From the NCBI GenBank assembly GCA_009760855.2, contig WPIO01000055.1:734501-798500 (forward strand): DNA of 64,000 nucleotides, read 5' to 3'. Position 1 is the stretch's first letter. The number at the start of each line of letters is the position of its first letter. The notes below the pieces were generated by a model, which searched no databases, was not told the origin of the DNA, and saw only the letters and a list, made by a program, of their open reading frames with translations. The position numbers and the translations under genes were made by a program. Below are positions 11,341 through 64,000 of this stretch, piece by piece. Source of the DNA: Cristatella mucedo (taxonomy: Eukaryota > Bryozoa > Phylactolaemata > Cristatellidae).

Positions 11341-12358
11341 TACTTCAATGCTCCCAAAGCCTGGAACTCCCTCCCGACCTGCGTCAGAGCATCCCCTGAC
11401 CTGACCACATTTAAAAGAAACTTAAAAACACACCTATTTAGGACAGCATTTAGTGGGTCCCTGTGATCAGCATATCTCCAGTTGAATCAGCTCGAAATCT
11501 AGGTGTCATATTCCAAAGCGACCTCTCGTTAGACGACCATATCAGCTCCACAGTCAAATCCGCCTATTTTCAGCTTCATAACATTGCTAAAACTCGCGCT
11601 TGTTTAGATAAAGATACCACATCTAAGTTGGTCCATGCATTCGTGACATCCCGTCTCGACTTCTGCAACTCACTGCTTACTGGCCTACCAGCATGTGCGA
11701 TCAGGCGATTGCAGCTGGTGCAAAACTCGGCAGCTAGGCTTGTCTGTCGTGAGCGTCGCAGTTGCCACATTACTCCACTTCTCGCCGACCTGCACTGGCT
11801 ACCAGTCAAGCAACGGATTGACTTCAAGGTTTTGTCGCTCACTTTTAGGTCCCCTCATTCTATGGCTCCAGCATATCTGTCAGATATACTACTCCATCAG
11901 GCCAAGCATCGTACCACCGGCTTCTCGGAAACCAACAGTCTAGAAATACCTCGTACAAACCTTAAATCCTTTGGAGACCGTGCATTTACTTCGTATGCTC
12001 CCAAAGCCTGGAACTCCCTCCCGACCTGCGCCAGAACATCCCCTGACCTGACCACATTTAAAAGGAACCTAAAAACACACCTACTTAGGACAGCATTTAG
12101 TGGGTCCCTGTGATTCGTCCTTTATGTGCTTATGCGTGCTGACACTGTGCATGCTGCCACTAACCACATTTGCATGCTGACCCTGTGCATGTCACCCCTA
12201 ACCATATTATTCATTTCGTCTGTTTTTCAAGCATGATTTTACTTACCATTCAATTGCATTTCACTTTACAGCAAATGTAAAGCGCCTAGAGTGAGAGAGA
12301 GAGAGAGAGATTAAGTTCTCTGAGGGCGCTTTATCAAGTGAATTATTAATAATAATAT
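11341..12358 (+). mobile_element. Two joined LINE-A pieces
   Basis: 11341-11466 encodes the very end of ORF2 (PKAWNSLPTCVR ... TAFSGSL). It is followed at once by an upstream piece, open from 11463 for 216 codons (SISPVESARNLGVIFQSDLS to TAFSGSL), then 3' UTR and tail. The ORF2 part is one of the cleanest in the window but lacks the catalytic domain. Confidence 0.88.
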
Positions 12359-12598
12359 TATTCGGCACCAATCCATAACGGTCCGTTACAAATGGACCAA
12401 ACGTTGCAGAGACCAGCTCCAACATTTCTGGCATATTGCACGACACTGCAATCAAATTGCATCCAGATCCTTTGCAACAATAAAAAAAATTATTAATGGA
12501 GAGCAATGCATGGAAATCGACGGCATTGGTCTAAGGTACCAGAGACGTTAAAAGTATTATCACCTATTAAGTCTAGGAAAACACCATTTTCATTACTA
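12359..12598. other. No gene seen
   Basis: Unique A/T-leaning sequence. Confidence 0.35.
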
Positions 12599-12690
12599 CT
12601 AATAATAATATAATAATAATGCACTTGATAAAGCGCCCTCAGAGAACTCAATCTCTTTCTATGCGCTTTACATTTGCTGCAAAGGGAGTG
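12599..12690 (-). mobile_element. LINE-A tail
   Basis: gcacttgataaagcgccctc, hairpin, then catttgctgcaaaggga, preceded by (AAT)n. Confidence 0.8.
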
Positions 12691-12747
12691 TTGCATCAGG
12701 ATATAGTCATAACCAAGAAATGTAGACACTATCTATTCCCATTGCAT

Positions 12748-12748
<1 letters not shown>

Positions 12749-12815
<67 letters not shown>

Positions 12816-12829
12816 CACACACACACACG

Positions 12830-12877
<48 letters not shown>

Positions 12878-12881
12878 ACAT
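12749..12881. repeat. (CA)n microsatellite
   Basis: Long CA tract with two cgt interruptions. His/Thr frames through it are artefacts. Confidence 0.95.
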
Positions 12882-13147
12882 ATGTATATATATCTGCAGG
12901 TGATTTTTTTAGTGGATTCACCAAATCTTACCTGTTTTCCCATCTGATAGACTTTATTAATTAAAAAAGAACTGTGCGAAAATAGACGTATTGAATCGAA
13001 AACTAAAACTAAGCCTTTAAAAAATACTGGATGCCCTTAAAAGATCGTCAATTGTTAAAACAGAAATATTATTTATAGCCTATCGGAAGAAATATCTCTT
13101 AATGTTCGATTCTATTTTTTAATTTCTTGGCTTGTACGCTTCCACTG
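12882..13147. other. No gene seen
   Basis: A/T-rich, nothing recognised. Confidence 0.35.
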
Positions 13148-13295
13148 GTTTGTTCGAGTGGTTAAGGCGCTCGCACCGACCAAGGTCTGGCCGAGGTCAT
13201 GGGTTCGAGCTCTGTGACATTTGTGAAGCGCCTGACTAGAGATTAAGTTCTCTTAGAATGCTATACAAATAAATTTTATTTATTTATTTGCTCTC
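13148..13295 (+). mobile_element. SINE-1 copy
   Basis: tRNA-like head with ggttaaggcgctcgcaccga and B-box GGTTCGAGCTC, tail agagattaagttctctta, then ATTT repeats. Confidence 0.85.
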
Positions 13296-13329
13296 TGGTC
13301 GGCGCGAAGATTTTTTTTATTCGGTTCCA

Positions 13330-14330
13330 TGTAAGACTACCTTTGATTCTATTTCTTTTTTATGCTTATGACATCCAGATGCACTGTGTTTTGATCCCTC
13401 ATAGGATTACAAAACTCACGAAACTTATATTTAAACCATCCGAATATGCGGTAGCAAGTGATACACTGAATTTTTGCTTCGCTGATATCTAATCCTGGAT
13501 GTCGGCCGATCTCCTTTAGCTAAACGACGATAAAACCGAACTCATGCTTGTAGGACACCCCAAGCATGCAGTTAAACTAGGTTTAGCTCTTCTCATAAGT
13601 GACGCTGTTCCTTGACCGACAACACATGCTAGGAATATAGGAGTCGTCGTTGAAAGATGCTTACATTATGTTTCATTAAAAAAGCTTCCTAATGATAAAG
13701 AAATTAATCTAATTCATTTGTATAGCGCCTTAAGATAATTAATTTCTATACAGGCACTTCACAAATGCCACAGGGCTCGAGCCCACGACCTCGGTCATCA
13801 TCTAGGTTCACCTGAACCTTTATCGAGGCGAGCACCTAACCACTGAACTAAACCAGAGCGGCATGAGTGGCTCCACAGCTAGCCATCACGACCGACCCCT
13901 GTCTCAGATTAGCGACTGTCTCCCAAAGTGGCTTGCTAGGAATTTGACTAGCCTCCACGGTTCTGTCCAAGCTGGACTACTGAAATGCAATTTTGGTTGG
14001 GCTACCGGAAAAGCTTTTAGGCCCCTGCTGCTTATAGTAAATATGGCCGCAAGGCGAGAGTTAACAAATCCCAGAGTTTCAGCCACGCACCTCCTTTGCT
14101 GAAGGAATTGTGGTGGCTCCCCGTTTATCAACGGACGGAGAGCGGACGGATGACGATAACGATCTCCTGGCTGGCTCCTAGGTACGTTGTCACCTAATTT
14201 CGCTGAACGAACCGAATTCTCGACCTTCCGAAACAAAACAATCAAGGGGAGACGTTTTTAGGATTTCCTTTTCCTCCCTCAGAATTTCAAGGACCCTAGC
14301 TTTCCAGTGCCCTGCACGCGCGGCGAACTG
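13330..14330 (+). mobile_element. LINE-B copy split by a SINE
   Basis: 13440-13680 and 13862-14250 align with 32600-33080 of the LINE-B copy ([17 protein letters not shown], then SHHDR and the WxP(V) region). Frames are broken. Confidence 0.75.
13693..13860 (-). mobile_element. SINE-1 nested in LINE-B
   Basis: Reverse-strand SINE-1: tail cgccttaagataattaattt, head gggctcgagcccacgacctc. It separates adjacent parts of one LINE-B. Confidence 0.8.
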
Positions 14331-14699
14331 CTGCCAGTAAACTGTCCTGGAGTGCTCGCGTCTTGCTTACACTCTCCCTCCACCCTAGTAAACCTATCAT
14401 TTTGTTCCCGCGTGCTTCGCACGATTATCCGCGCATGATTTAACGTACGACACTAACCGGTGGTCTTAAGTGCCTTCTTGCGTGCTTTTGCTTGCTAATC
14501 GGAGCACCCTACTGCTCAGCTTATGCGCACTCGTCTCAGCGAGAGATCTCGCATTTCAGCGGCTACTGGTTCTCTTGCAGTGTGTTTGTTGTAAGGCACA
14601 GGGGCAATACTTATTTCTTTAGTAAATTATATATGTATATATACATATTATATTTTTAATAAACTTGGCAGCGATTCTGACGCGGTCTTTCATGCGCGC
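14331..14699. other. No gene seen; upstream of RPAIN
   Basis: Unique sequence ending in an A/T-rich stretch with tatatatgtatatatacatat at about 14630. Confidence 0.4.
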
Positions 14700-14718
14700 C
14701 TATCAGTCGGGAGCTACC

Positions 14719-14790
14719 ATGGAGGTGTGGCTTCGCGTACGCCAATCGAACGCCCACAGAGCGACGCAGATTTCCGGTCTGCACCCTTGA
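14719..14790 (+). other. Upstream ORF before RPAIN
   Basis: A 23-codon ORF whose start has a perfect strong context (ctaccATGG). It stops 43 nt before the RPAIN ATG. It matters only if transcription starts upstream of it, which the sequence cannot show. Confidence 0.4.
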
Positions 14791-14833
14791 CCTCTTGACT
14801 GCTTGCCACGGTGTGGCCTAGTCCCGCGCTGCA

Positions 14834-22291
<7,458 letters not shown>

Positions 22292-22730
22292 TGGGGATTC
22301 TCGCCCGACTTAACCGTGCCTGGCTGATGCATCGTTTGCCTGGCAACTTCAATCGAAGAGCACACCGCTGCACGACGTGCTGGCAACACACTATCTTCGT
22401 ACGTACCGGCAGCCGGCAAGACTAGGCCGAATACTTGCAATCGGGATAGGAGCTACTGCCCAATGACTGTGCAAAAGACAGCAGTGCTGCCACAAAGTCG
22501 TTTTCGATTTATGACCGGCGATATCGTACAACAGCGCAGGTGACACTGGCAAGTTCAGGGCCAGGCGCGAGTAGTACCCCTGCTGGGAGGGGTGCTACGA
22601 GTGGGCTCGAGACCAAAGTGTGAGATTCCGTGAGCTGCCCTTTAGGCAAGCCCTCTTCGCTCCCACCGAGCAGCAATTCTGCTCGGAACTGTAGGGTTGC
22701 TGCTTCGAGACCCGTTTCCACTCGATCGTG

Positions 22731-22736
22731 AATAAA
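22731..22736 (+). terminator. Poly(A) signal AATAAA, probably RPAIN
   Basis: A canonical hexamer about 440 nt after the RPAIN stop. It gives a plausible 3' UTR of 22292 to about 22755. Confidence 0.6.
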
Positions 22737-22755
22737 CGTCGCACATAGTCACATT

Positions 22756-23741
22756 CCGAAGCAGGGGCTGCGTGTCGGATGCAGCATGCGTTTACTGTTC
22801 CGCCTCGTCGAACGCCAGCAGCAGCAGGTCGAAACACGCGGCATCCTGAATGCTGCTGCTGCCACGGGTGAGCACTGGGGGAGGGGCCTTCGACACGGGC
22901 CGGGCTCAGCCGTGGGCAGCAGCCGATGTAGGCGCATGCGTGCAGCGCGTTGGAGCTGCCTGCAGATCCACGCCGCACTTGGGGCGGCTGCAATGGCAGC
23001 AGTGGCAGAAGGAAGTGGCACTGCCTCCGAGTGACTGCTGGCTGCCCTGAGGGCAGACTCGGCTCCAGCCTGTGCAGTTCTCGGCCAGCCACTCACTAGC
23101 TGTAGCTCTGCGATGCCGACCGATCATGCCAGCGCTTGGCGGGGGGGGGGGGGCAGTGCTCGAACGGCCAGTGGAATGCATAGAGCTGAGTGTCTGACGA
23201 CGACGATGACTGCAGTGTCCTCAGGCACCGGCTCAGCGCTGCTGAGGCAATGGCGGCCGCCATCTTCGACTGCCAGCGGCGCCGGGGCCTTTTGCTCCAT
23301 CCTGACAGTGCTGGTTAGACATGGGGACCGGCTTGCCTGTTGTGAAATGCTATCATGTGCTCGGAGAATCTGCAGCGAAGGATTGGAGGGCTGGCAATGT
23401 CAGGTGAGGTGGCCAACTAGGCCGTGGGCATTTTCTTTTCTTTCCTGGCCGAGCAAATTGAGACGAACTGCCGCAGCCGCCTCGCTCCCGGTGCCCGTGT
23501 GCCGGTATGGAAAAAATAATGCCGGGCCAAAACTGAATACCTCAAATTTACGAAGACGAGCAAGCAGCTTCCACGGCGGATACAGTGGCCTGCGATGCGC
23601 ACACGAAATGATGGGTGCAGGCTGATGGGGAAGCTGTGACAGACAAGCAATGCAACAGAGAGAAGGATGAACCACTGGAGTGAGCCACTCGGCGCGCAGG
23701 TCAATACGTACATGCGGCGGAGAATCGGTAAAACGCATTTG

Positions 23742-23744
<3 letters not shown>
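22756..23744. other. GC-rich intergenic stretch between RPAIN and CASP 3' ends
   Basis: CpG-rich, CAG/CTG-word rich, with a run of G at about 23141-23152. Overlapping long frames on both strands look like composition effects; no family recognised. Confidence 0.4.

Positions 23745-23788
<44 letters not shown>
23745..23788. repeat. (GA)n microsatellite
   Basis: About 22 GA units. Confidence 0.95.
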
Positions 23789-23793
<5 letters not shown>

Positions 23794-23994
23794 AAAGCGC
23801 GTGACACGCGACATGCATTTAGCCGAAGAATGAACAGCAAACAGACCTGCAACGGTCGACGGCCAGCTATGTTTCAAGGTGCACAGGCTGCTTTGCCAGA
23901 TCGAGGATCTCTCTTCATATCGTGCAGCAAAGCAGCGACGTGACTGCCATGTATGCGGTGCCTTTTTTAAAAAGATGAATACATAAATAAATCC

Positions 23995-24167
23995 TAGCTG
24001 ATTAAACAGCCTCTTTTTGTATAGCGACAGAAAAGCCTTTACGGCTATCACCACCGCTTGCAGTGGCGATAAAGAATCGCCCACTGCAGGAATCGAACCC
24101 ACGACCTCGGGTCCGAGGTCGTGAAAAGCAACCGCCTTACCTAGTGTGCCATCACGACTTACCAAGA
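23995..24167 (-). mobile_element. SINE-2 copy (well preserved)
   Basis: Reverse strand: tRNA-like head with perfect B-box GGTTCGATTCC, body gcggtggtgatagccgtaaa, tail ending in aaaaagaggctgtttaatca. Confidence 0.85.
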
Positions 24168-24261
24168 TGTGACCTAAACAACCATGACCGTCAAACATAT
24201 TCAAGCAGACTCAGATTAGACAGCATACAACATCCAGTACTCACTTGACTAAAAAAACTTA

Positions 24262-24490
24262 CTAGCTGATTTAGCAGCTTCTTTGGTTTAGTGACAGAAG
24301 AGCCTTTACAGCTATCATCACCACTTGCAGGGACAAAAAAGGATCGCCCACGATCGGATCGGATCGCCCACCAAGGATTCGCCGGATTCGAATCCACGAC
24401 CTCGAGAAGCCGGTTGCTGTTCACGACCTCGGGATCGAGTTCGTGAACAGCAACCGCTTTACCTAGTGAGCGCCATCACGGCTCACCACT
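24262..24490 (-). mobile_element. SINE-2 copy with internal duplication
   Basis: Same body and tail; the head has a repeated ggatcg/cgaccctc segment at about 24340-24430. Confidence 0.8.
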
Positions 24491-24536
24491 ATGGCGAGCA
24501 GCAAAGAGTAGCTCGTCAATCGATTAGGCATCGACG

Positions 24537-59879
<35,343 letters not shown>

Positions 59880-60067
59880 GTTTACATCGGTTTTATCACG
59901 TGGTACAACGCAACTTATGAGTTCTTTTGCTAAAAGATGAAAAGATATTACATGATATGCATTATTGCATATCCGAGACACTGCTCATATTAGATGGTTA
60001 AAAGAGTGGTTGTGAATAGCTAAGCCAAAACGATGCCCCTTCCGCTCTGCAGAATACATCTTTTAAA
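59880..60067. promoter_or_regulatory. Shared bidirectional CASP/NUP88 promoter
   Basis: Only 188 bp separate the two divergent ATGs. The interval is A/T-rich, not CpG-rich. It holds an E-box CACGTG at 59897-59902 and a perfect inverted repeat gatatgca-ttat-tgcatatc at 59954-59973. The shared role is inferred from geometry; transcription starts are not visible. Confidence 0.65.
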
Positions 60068-60274
60068 ATGGCATCCCCCGCGGTTTCGAAGTGGGCGCTT
60101 CGGAGGGGCGAATATTTCGAGGACATTTCCAAGTGTCGCGACACTCGCCATGATGTCGAGAATGTCATGTTCACTGAAGAAAATGTTGCTTATATATGGG
60201 ATAATGGTAGATCTTGCTTCAGATGTTTTCTAACGACAGATGACGGTGCCTGTTCTGCACCTCTCCGATCCAAG
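60068..60274 (+). CDS. NUP88: NUP88 exon 1
   Basis: Starts MASPAVSKWALRRG and ends APLRSK at AAG/gtaaag, phase 0. It joins directly to TLICSNPPVF of exon 2, as in other NUP88 proteins. Confidence 0.88.
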
Positions 60275-63200
60275 GTAAAGCATACGGCAGCACCTGTACG
60301 AACGTGCGTTTCGGTTTGCGTGCACCGCGAGTCCGGCGTTATTGCGCCGAGATGCTCATGTTACTTAATTCACGTGCTTTCGATTAGCGTACCTTAGTAT
60401 TGGTGGGTATTTATTATGATTGCATTCTTGTCCAGGACTCAGCTTATGCTGTCGAAGCTCTATTAGCACAACTAGCTCCGGTCCACTCGTCAATTTTTCG
60501 CTACGATTATGAATTTATTCGTGAAAACGTATCGTGTCGTCCTTTCAGGAGTATTTTTCCAACTGCTCGTCAGTGGGTCACCTAAGTTGTTTGGGACAGT
60601 CGGCCGTCGCTTAACGGAACTCCGTCGCTGCGCGATAGCTATGCCAAGCCATCCCTGACCGAAGCTTTGACTGAAAGGCTGAAAGGGAGGGCTCTTTGTC
60701 GAAACTCGAGCGCAATTTCGTGCACCCAGTAGGCCGAGCATAAGTTGCCACGGCTGTATTGCCTTCGCCAAATGCATGTGCATTTGAATACTGCTGCTTG
60801 CCGGTCAAAATAGTATAACGGCTCCTAGTTAGATTAATTAATGATTTTTCTTTGCATCTTAGTAACGCTGTGCTCAGTTTTTCATGTTGAAGGTGGATCA
60901 CGGGGAGATTAATGCTGCTCAATGCCGAGTGGTGCAAAGCATTATACTTAAATCTCTGTTATGATTGTAGACTTTGATATGCTCGAATCCACCGGTTTTT
61001 ACTGTACATTCCGTCATCAAGAGTAATCACGGCTTACATGTGGCAGTTGTGGGGAAGCGTGGAGTGACAGTGGTGGAGCTCCCTAAACTATGTGGTCGCC
61101 TTGGCATTTTTGATGAAACAAATGGCGATCAAATCTTGTGCAAGTACGGTGGTGCATATTGGTTTCTGTTTGGCATGTTGATTTTAATCGCTTTGGCAGA
61201 TGTACACCAGCAATTGGCAATATTCTTTTCAGTTGACTTGTTGTATTTGGACATGCTCTGTGCAACGGTAAACCACTTTCCACTTTTAGATGTTAACTTC
61301 AGACGTGCTGATACCGTATGAGGCAGTTGCTCAATGTAAATGATTTTTTAATTTTTGAAGCACTAAAAGGCTATATTGCTATATAATTTATTCATCTTAA
61401 ATGTGAGCAGAGTGTCTTTCATTTATTAGCTTCTAGGTATACAATATTGTTCTAGTACCTTGTTGATTTAGCAGACCAAGCACTGTTCTTCAAGGGGATA
61501 TTGAGGGTTTCTACGATTTAATTGGTTACGACTCCAGGTTTCGTTTCTTTAATGCAATTGACTTTTTTATTGGGTTTGGCATCTCTTTAGTAAAGTAGCA
61601 TTCTGGTAGATTACAGATTGCTGCTGAGAATTGCATTCATGAAGCTAACTTGGTTTTTTGTTCGTTTTTATTTGAAAATTGTATGCGACAATGTAGTGCA
61701 TAGAGTGGGTTAGTTAGTCAAAAACCTGGCAGTGCTGCTTAATAGGAAATACTTCCCGTCACAAGTTAGTGAGACCTCTGGCTTGTAACATGCACTTAAT
61801 CATGCACCGGTAAATGCTAAAAGCACACTGAAACTAAAAAGACAAGTTTAATGGATTACTGTCAATAAAGTACTGGTCTACGACAGTGGCAGACTACAAT
61901 GTTCTTGCTACTTAAAGCTAGAATAGGGCAGCCTGAATATGTCTGTGTCTGTATTTTGTAGGTTCATGCAAGAAGTATCAGCTTTCTTTAGTAAGCAATG
62001 ACGCTTGTTTGTGATCATGCCAATGATCCGAACTTCAATGCAGCCTTACGGTGTGCACATACTTCTGTTAATCAGAAAATACTTAAAGAGGTCAGGATCT
62101 GTTGCTGTATAAGATCTTATAGCCTTTTCTAAAGTGTTTCGTAGCCTATCTGTAAATCACCATAATGACATGTTGATAATAATAATACATTTGTATAGTG
62201 CTCTCAGGGAACTTAATCTCTTTAAAGAAGCACGATCAAATGGTTGGTAATGTAGAATGTCAACAAACACAATATGGTAAGAGGTAACATGCACAGGGTC
62301 AGCATGCAAATATGGTTAGTAATAATAATGATAATGATAATAATATACTTGATAAAGCGCCATCAGAGAGCTCAATCTCTTTCTAGGCGTTTTACATGTG
62401 CTGCAAAGAAAACACGATCGAATGGTGAATGGTGTCATGCTTGATAAACAACAAGAATAACATGGCTAGGGGTGACATGCACAGGGTCAGCATGGAAGTG
62501 TGGTTAGTGGCAGCATGCACAGTGTCAGCACGCATAAGCACATAAGGGACGAATCACAGGGACCCACGCCTGACTCGGTCTCTAAATGCTGTCATAAACA
62601 AGTCCCTTTTTAATTTATTTTTAAATGTTGTCAAGTCAGAGAATGTCGTGACAAAAGTCAAGAGTGAGTTCCAGGCTTTGGGAGCATACGAACTAAATGC
62701 ACGGTCTCCAAAGGGTTTGAGGTCTGTACGAGATAAAGGAAACAGTTCTATTCCGAAAGTGGGTGGTACGATGCTTAGCCTGGTGAAGCAGTAGATTAGA
62801 CAGGTAGGCTGGAGCCAAAGAATGAAGGAACCTAAAAGTGAGTGAGAAAACCTTGAAATCGATCCAGTGCTTGACTGGTAGCCAACGCAGGTCGGTGAGA
62901 AGTGGTGTGATGAGGCAACTGCGACGCTCACGACAGGCAAGTCTAGCTGCAGAGTTTTGCACCAGGTCCTAGACTGTGGAACTCGCTTCCACTATTCTTA
63001 CGCAACGACAACTACTCTCCAACTGCCGACTATGGCACATCTTTTCAGCGGTCCTGAACTGCTACTTCTATGCTACTCACTACCTCAACTGCTCTCCTGA
63101 CTCTGCTATGCTTCCCACTATCTCTTTGTTGCGTGAGACGAAGTCTGTTGGCTACCGAATGCGTACCGAAAGCCGCTTAGGCTGTGAGTGTGCTATACAA

Positions 63201-64000
63201 AACTCTCCTGCATAACACCCACATGGTCTTTATGAGTTTGTGGAGTTACTGACGGAGATACATTACATTACCTGATTGCACATGCCGTTAGACCAGCAAG
63301 TTAGTTAGTGCCAGTATTCAATGTCGATACCCATAAGCATTTAAAGGGCATATCACAGGGACCCACTAAATGCTGTGATAATAAATAAAGTAAATGCATT
63401 TTTAGTTCTTTTGAAATGTGGTCAAGTCAGAAGATGTCGTTGCGCAAGTTGGGAGTGAGTTCCAGGCTTTAGGAGCATACGAACTAAACGTACGGTCTCA
63501 AGAGGATTCGAGGTTCGTATGATTAAAACGATTTGATTCAGCAAAGTCTGTCTTAGTATGCCTAACCTGGTGGGGGAGTAGTTCAAAGATAGTTCTGATA
63601 GGTTGTCTGGAGCTGGAGAATGGAGGAACCTAAAATTGAGTGACAGAACCTTAAAGCCAGTGCAGGTCGGCAAGAAGTGGTGTGATGTGGCAACATCGAA
63701 GCTCACGACAGACAAGCCTTTCTGCAGAGTTTTAAACCAACTGTAAGCGCCTGATTGCACGGGACGGTAATAATAATAATAATGCACTTAATAAAGCGCC
63801 CTCAGAGAACTTAATCTCTCTCTGGGCGCTTAAAATTTGCTGCAAACTGAAATGCAATTGAATGGTAAGTAAAATCATGCTTGAACAACAAACAAAATGA
63901 ATAATATGGTTAGGGGTGACATGCAGAGTGTCAGCACACATAAGCACATGAAGGACGAATCACAGGGACCCACTAAATGCTGTCGTAAATAGGCGTTTTT
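60068..64000 (+). CDS. NUP88: NUP88 nucleoporin, 5' part (exons 1-3), continues beyond window
   Basis: Encodes the N-terminal beta-propeller of NUP88, which sits with NUP214 on the cytoplasmic face of the nuclear pore and affects CRM1-dependent export. Exons: 60068-60274 (69 codons, phase 0), 60971-61143 (ends phase 2) and probably 61962-61990 (29 nt). Seen: VENVMFTEENVAYIWDNG (human TRNVVFGLGGELFLWDGE), then CSNPPVF and VAVVGKRGVTVVELPKLCG (human CINPPLF and VALIGIKGLMVLELPKRWG). The start context aaaATGG is good. The rest of the roughly 700-residue protein must lie to the right; 61991-64000 would be intron filled with LINE-A and LINE-B copies. Confidence 0.9.
60971..61143 (+). CDS. NUP88: NUP88 exon 2
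   Basis: Acceptor gattgtag, then ACT TTG. It carries the strongest NUP88 match (CSNPPVF, VTVVELPKLCG). The donor TGCAA/gtacgg, phase 2, is the best available but not certain. Confidence 0.9.
61962..61990 (+). CDS. NUP88: Probable NUP88 exon 3 (29-nt microexon)
   Basis: Acceptor tattttgtag and strong donor gtaagc. In the phase left by exon 2 it reads KFMQEVSAFF, roughly in line with human STTPVAERFF. Short and weakly conserved, so provisional. Confidence 0.5.
62170..62330 (-). mobile_element. LINE-A tail and 3' UTR, deleted
   Basis: Tail hairpin with a deletion, then acatgcacagggtcagcatg, ending where a second copy begins. Confidence 0.7.
62331..62963 (-). mobile_element. LINE-A 3' copy
   Basis: Tail, 3' UTR and ORF2 end back to the LVQNSAARLACRERRS region, reverse strand. 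Confidence 0.85.
62964..63275 (+). mobile_element. LINE-B-derived short element
   Basis: caggtcctagactgtggaac to cagttactgacggag-type end and cattacattac; abuts the LINE-A above in opposite orientation. Confidence 0.82.
63276..63770 (-). mobile_element. LINE-A fragment, diverged
   Basis: Reverse strand 3' UTR start and ORF2 end with internal deletions. Confidence 0.75.
63771..64000 (-). mobile_element. LINE-A tail and 3' UTR, cut by window end
   Basis: (AAT)n, gcgccctcagagaacttaat, then 3' UTR. Confidence 0.85.

Noticed and set aside
12619-12964. His/Thr or Cys/Val repeat proteins at CA tracts (also 18.9, 29.7, 33.6 kb)
   Set aside because: Open frames are forced by dinucleotide repeats; no start context, splice support or homology.
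22595-23625. Overlapping long ORFs on both strands at 22.6-23.6 kb
   Set aside because: GC-rich composition removes stops; no conserved motif or splice structure.
23995-24167. Functional tRNA genes at B-box-like sites
   Set aside because: The tRNA-like heads are degenerate, lack a full cloverleaf, and are followed by shared SINE bodies and tails in many copies.
62000-62100. Further NUP88 exon at about 62010-62095
   Set aside because: Open frame, but no acceptor in the right phase and no similarity to the next part of NUP88.

Overview
This is eukaryotic nuclear DNA from an animal, most likely an invertebrate whose clade I cannot fix from sequence alone. The signs are split genes with GT-AG introns, no bacterial gene layout, long microsatellites, tRNA-headed SINEs and many broken CR1/L2-type LINE copies. 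Three conserved metazoan genes can be rebuilt exon by exon, with splice phases that close. (1) RPAIN (RPA-interacting protein), + strand, 14834-22291, six exons, 235 residues. (2) CASP (the Golgi membrane protein related to the CUX1 N-terminal coiled coil), - strand, start 59879 to stop 24537, seventeen exons, 721 residues. (3) The 5' end of NUP88 (nuclear pore), + strand, from 60068 and running off the right edge.

Layout: 1-14.7 kb has no recognised gene. It holds LINE and SINE copies, a CpG-rich block (480-1380), an A/T-rich island of decayed ORFs of unknown, virus- or mobile-element-like origin (about 8270-9830), and a degenerate satellite of about 180 bp period (about 9830-11340). RPAIN follows with a poly(A) signal at 22731. 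CASP converges on it tail to tail and fills 24.5-59.9 kb; most of its length is intron packed with repeats, including a LINE pair at 45.5-49.8 kb. CASP and NUP88 start head to head with only 188 bp between their ATGs, so they very probably share a bidirectional promoter. In human, NUP88 is head to head with RPAIN; here both are still linked but NUP88 faces CASP instead.

Together the genes are housekeeping: RPAIN carries replication protein A to the nucleus, NUP88 is part of the cytoplasmic face of the nuclear pore, and CASP acts in Golgi vesicle tethering. Most remaining sequence is transposon debris: LINE-A (CR1/L2-like), LINE-B (a related family), LINE-C fragments, SINE-1 (sharing a 3' hairpin tail with LINE-A) and SINE-2 (another tRNA head, another tail). 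LINE and SINE names here are my own labels.
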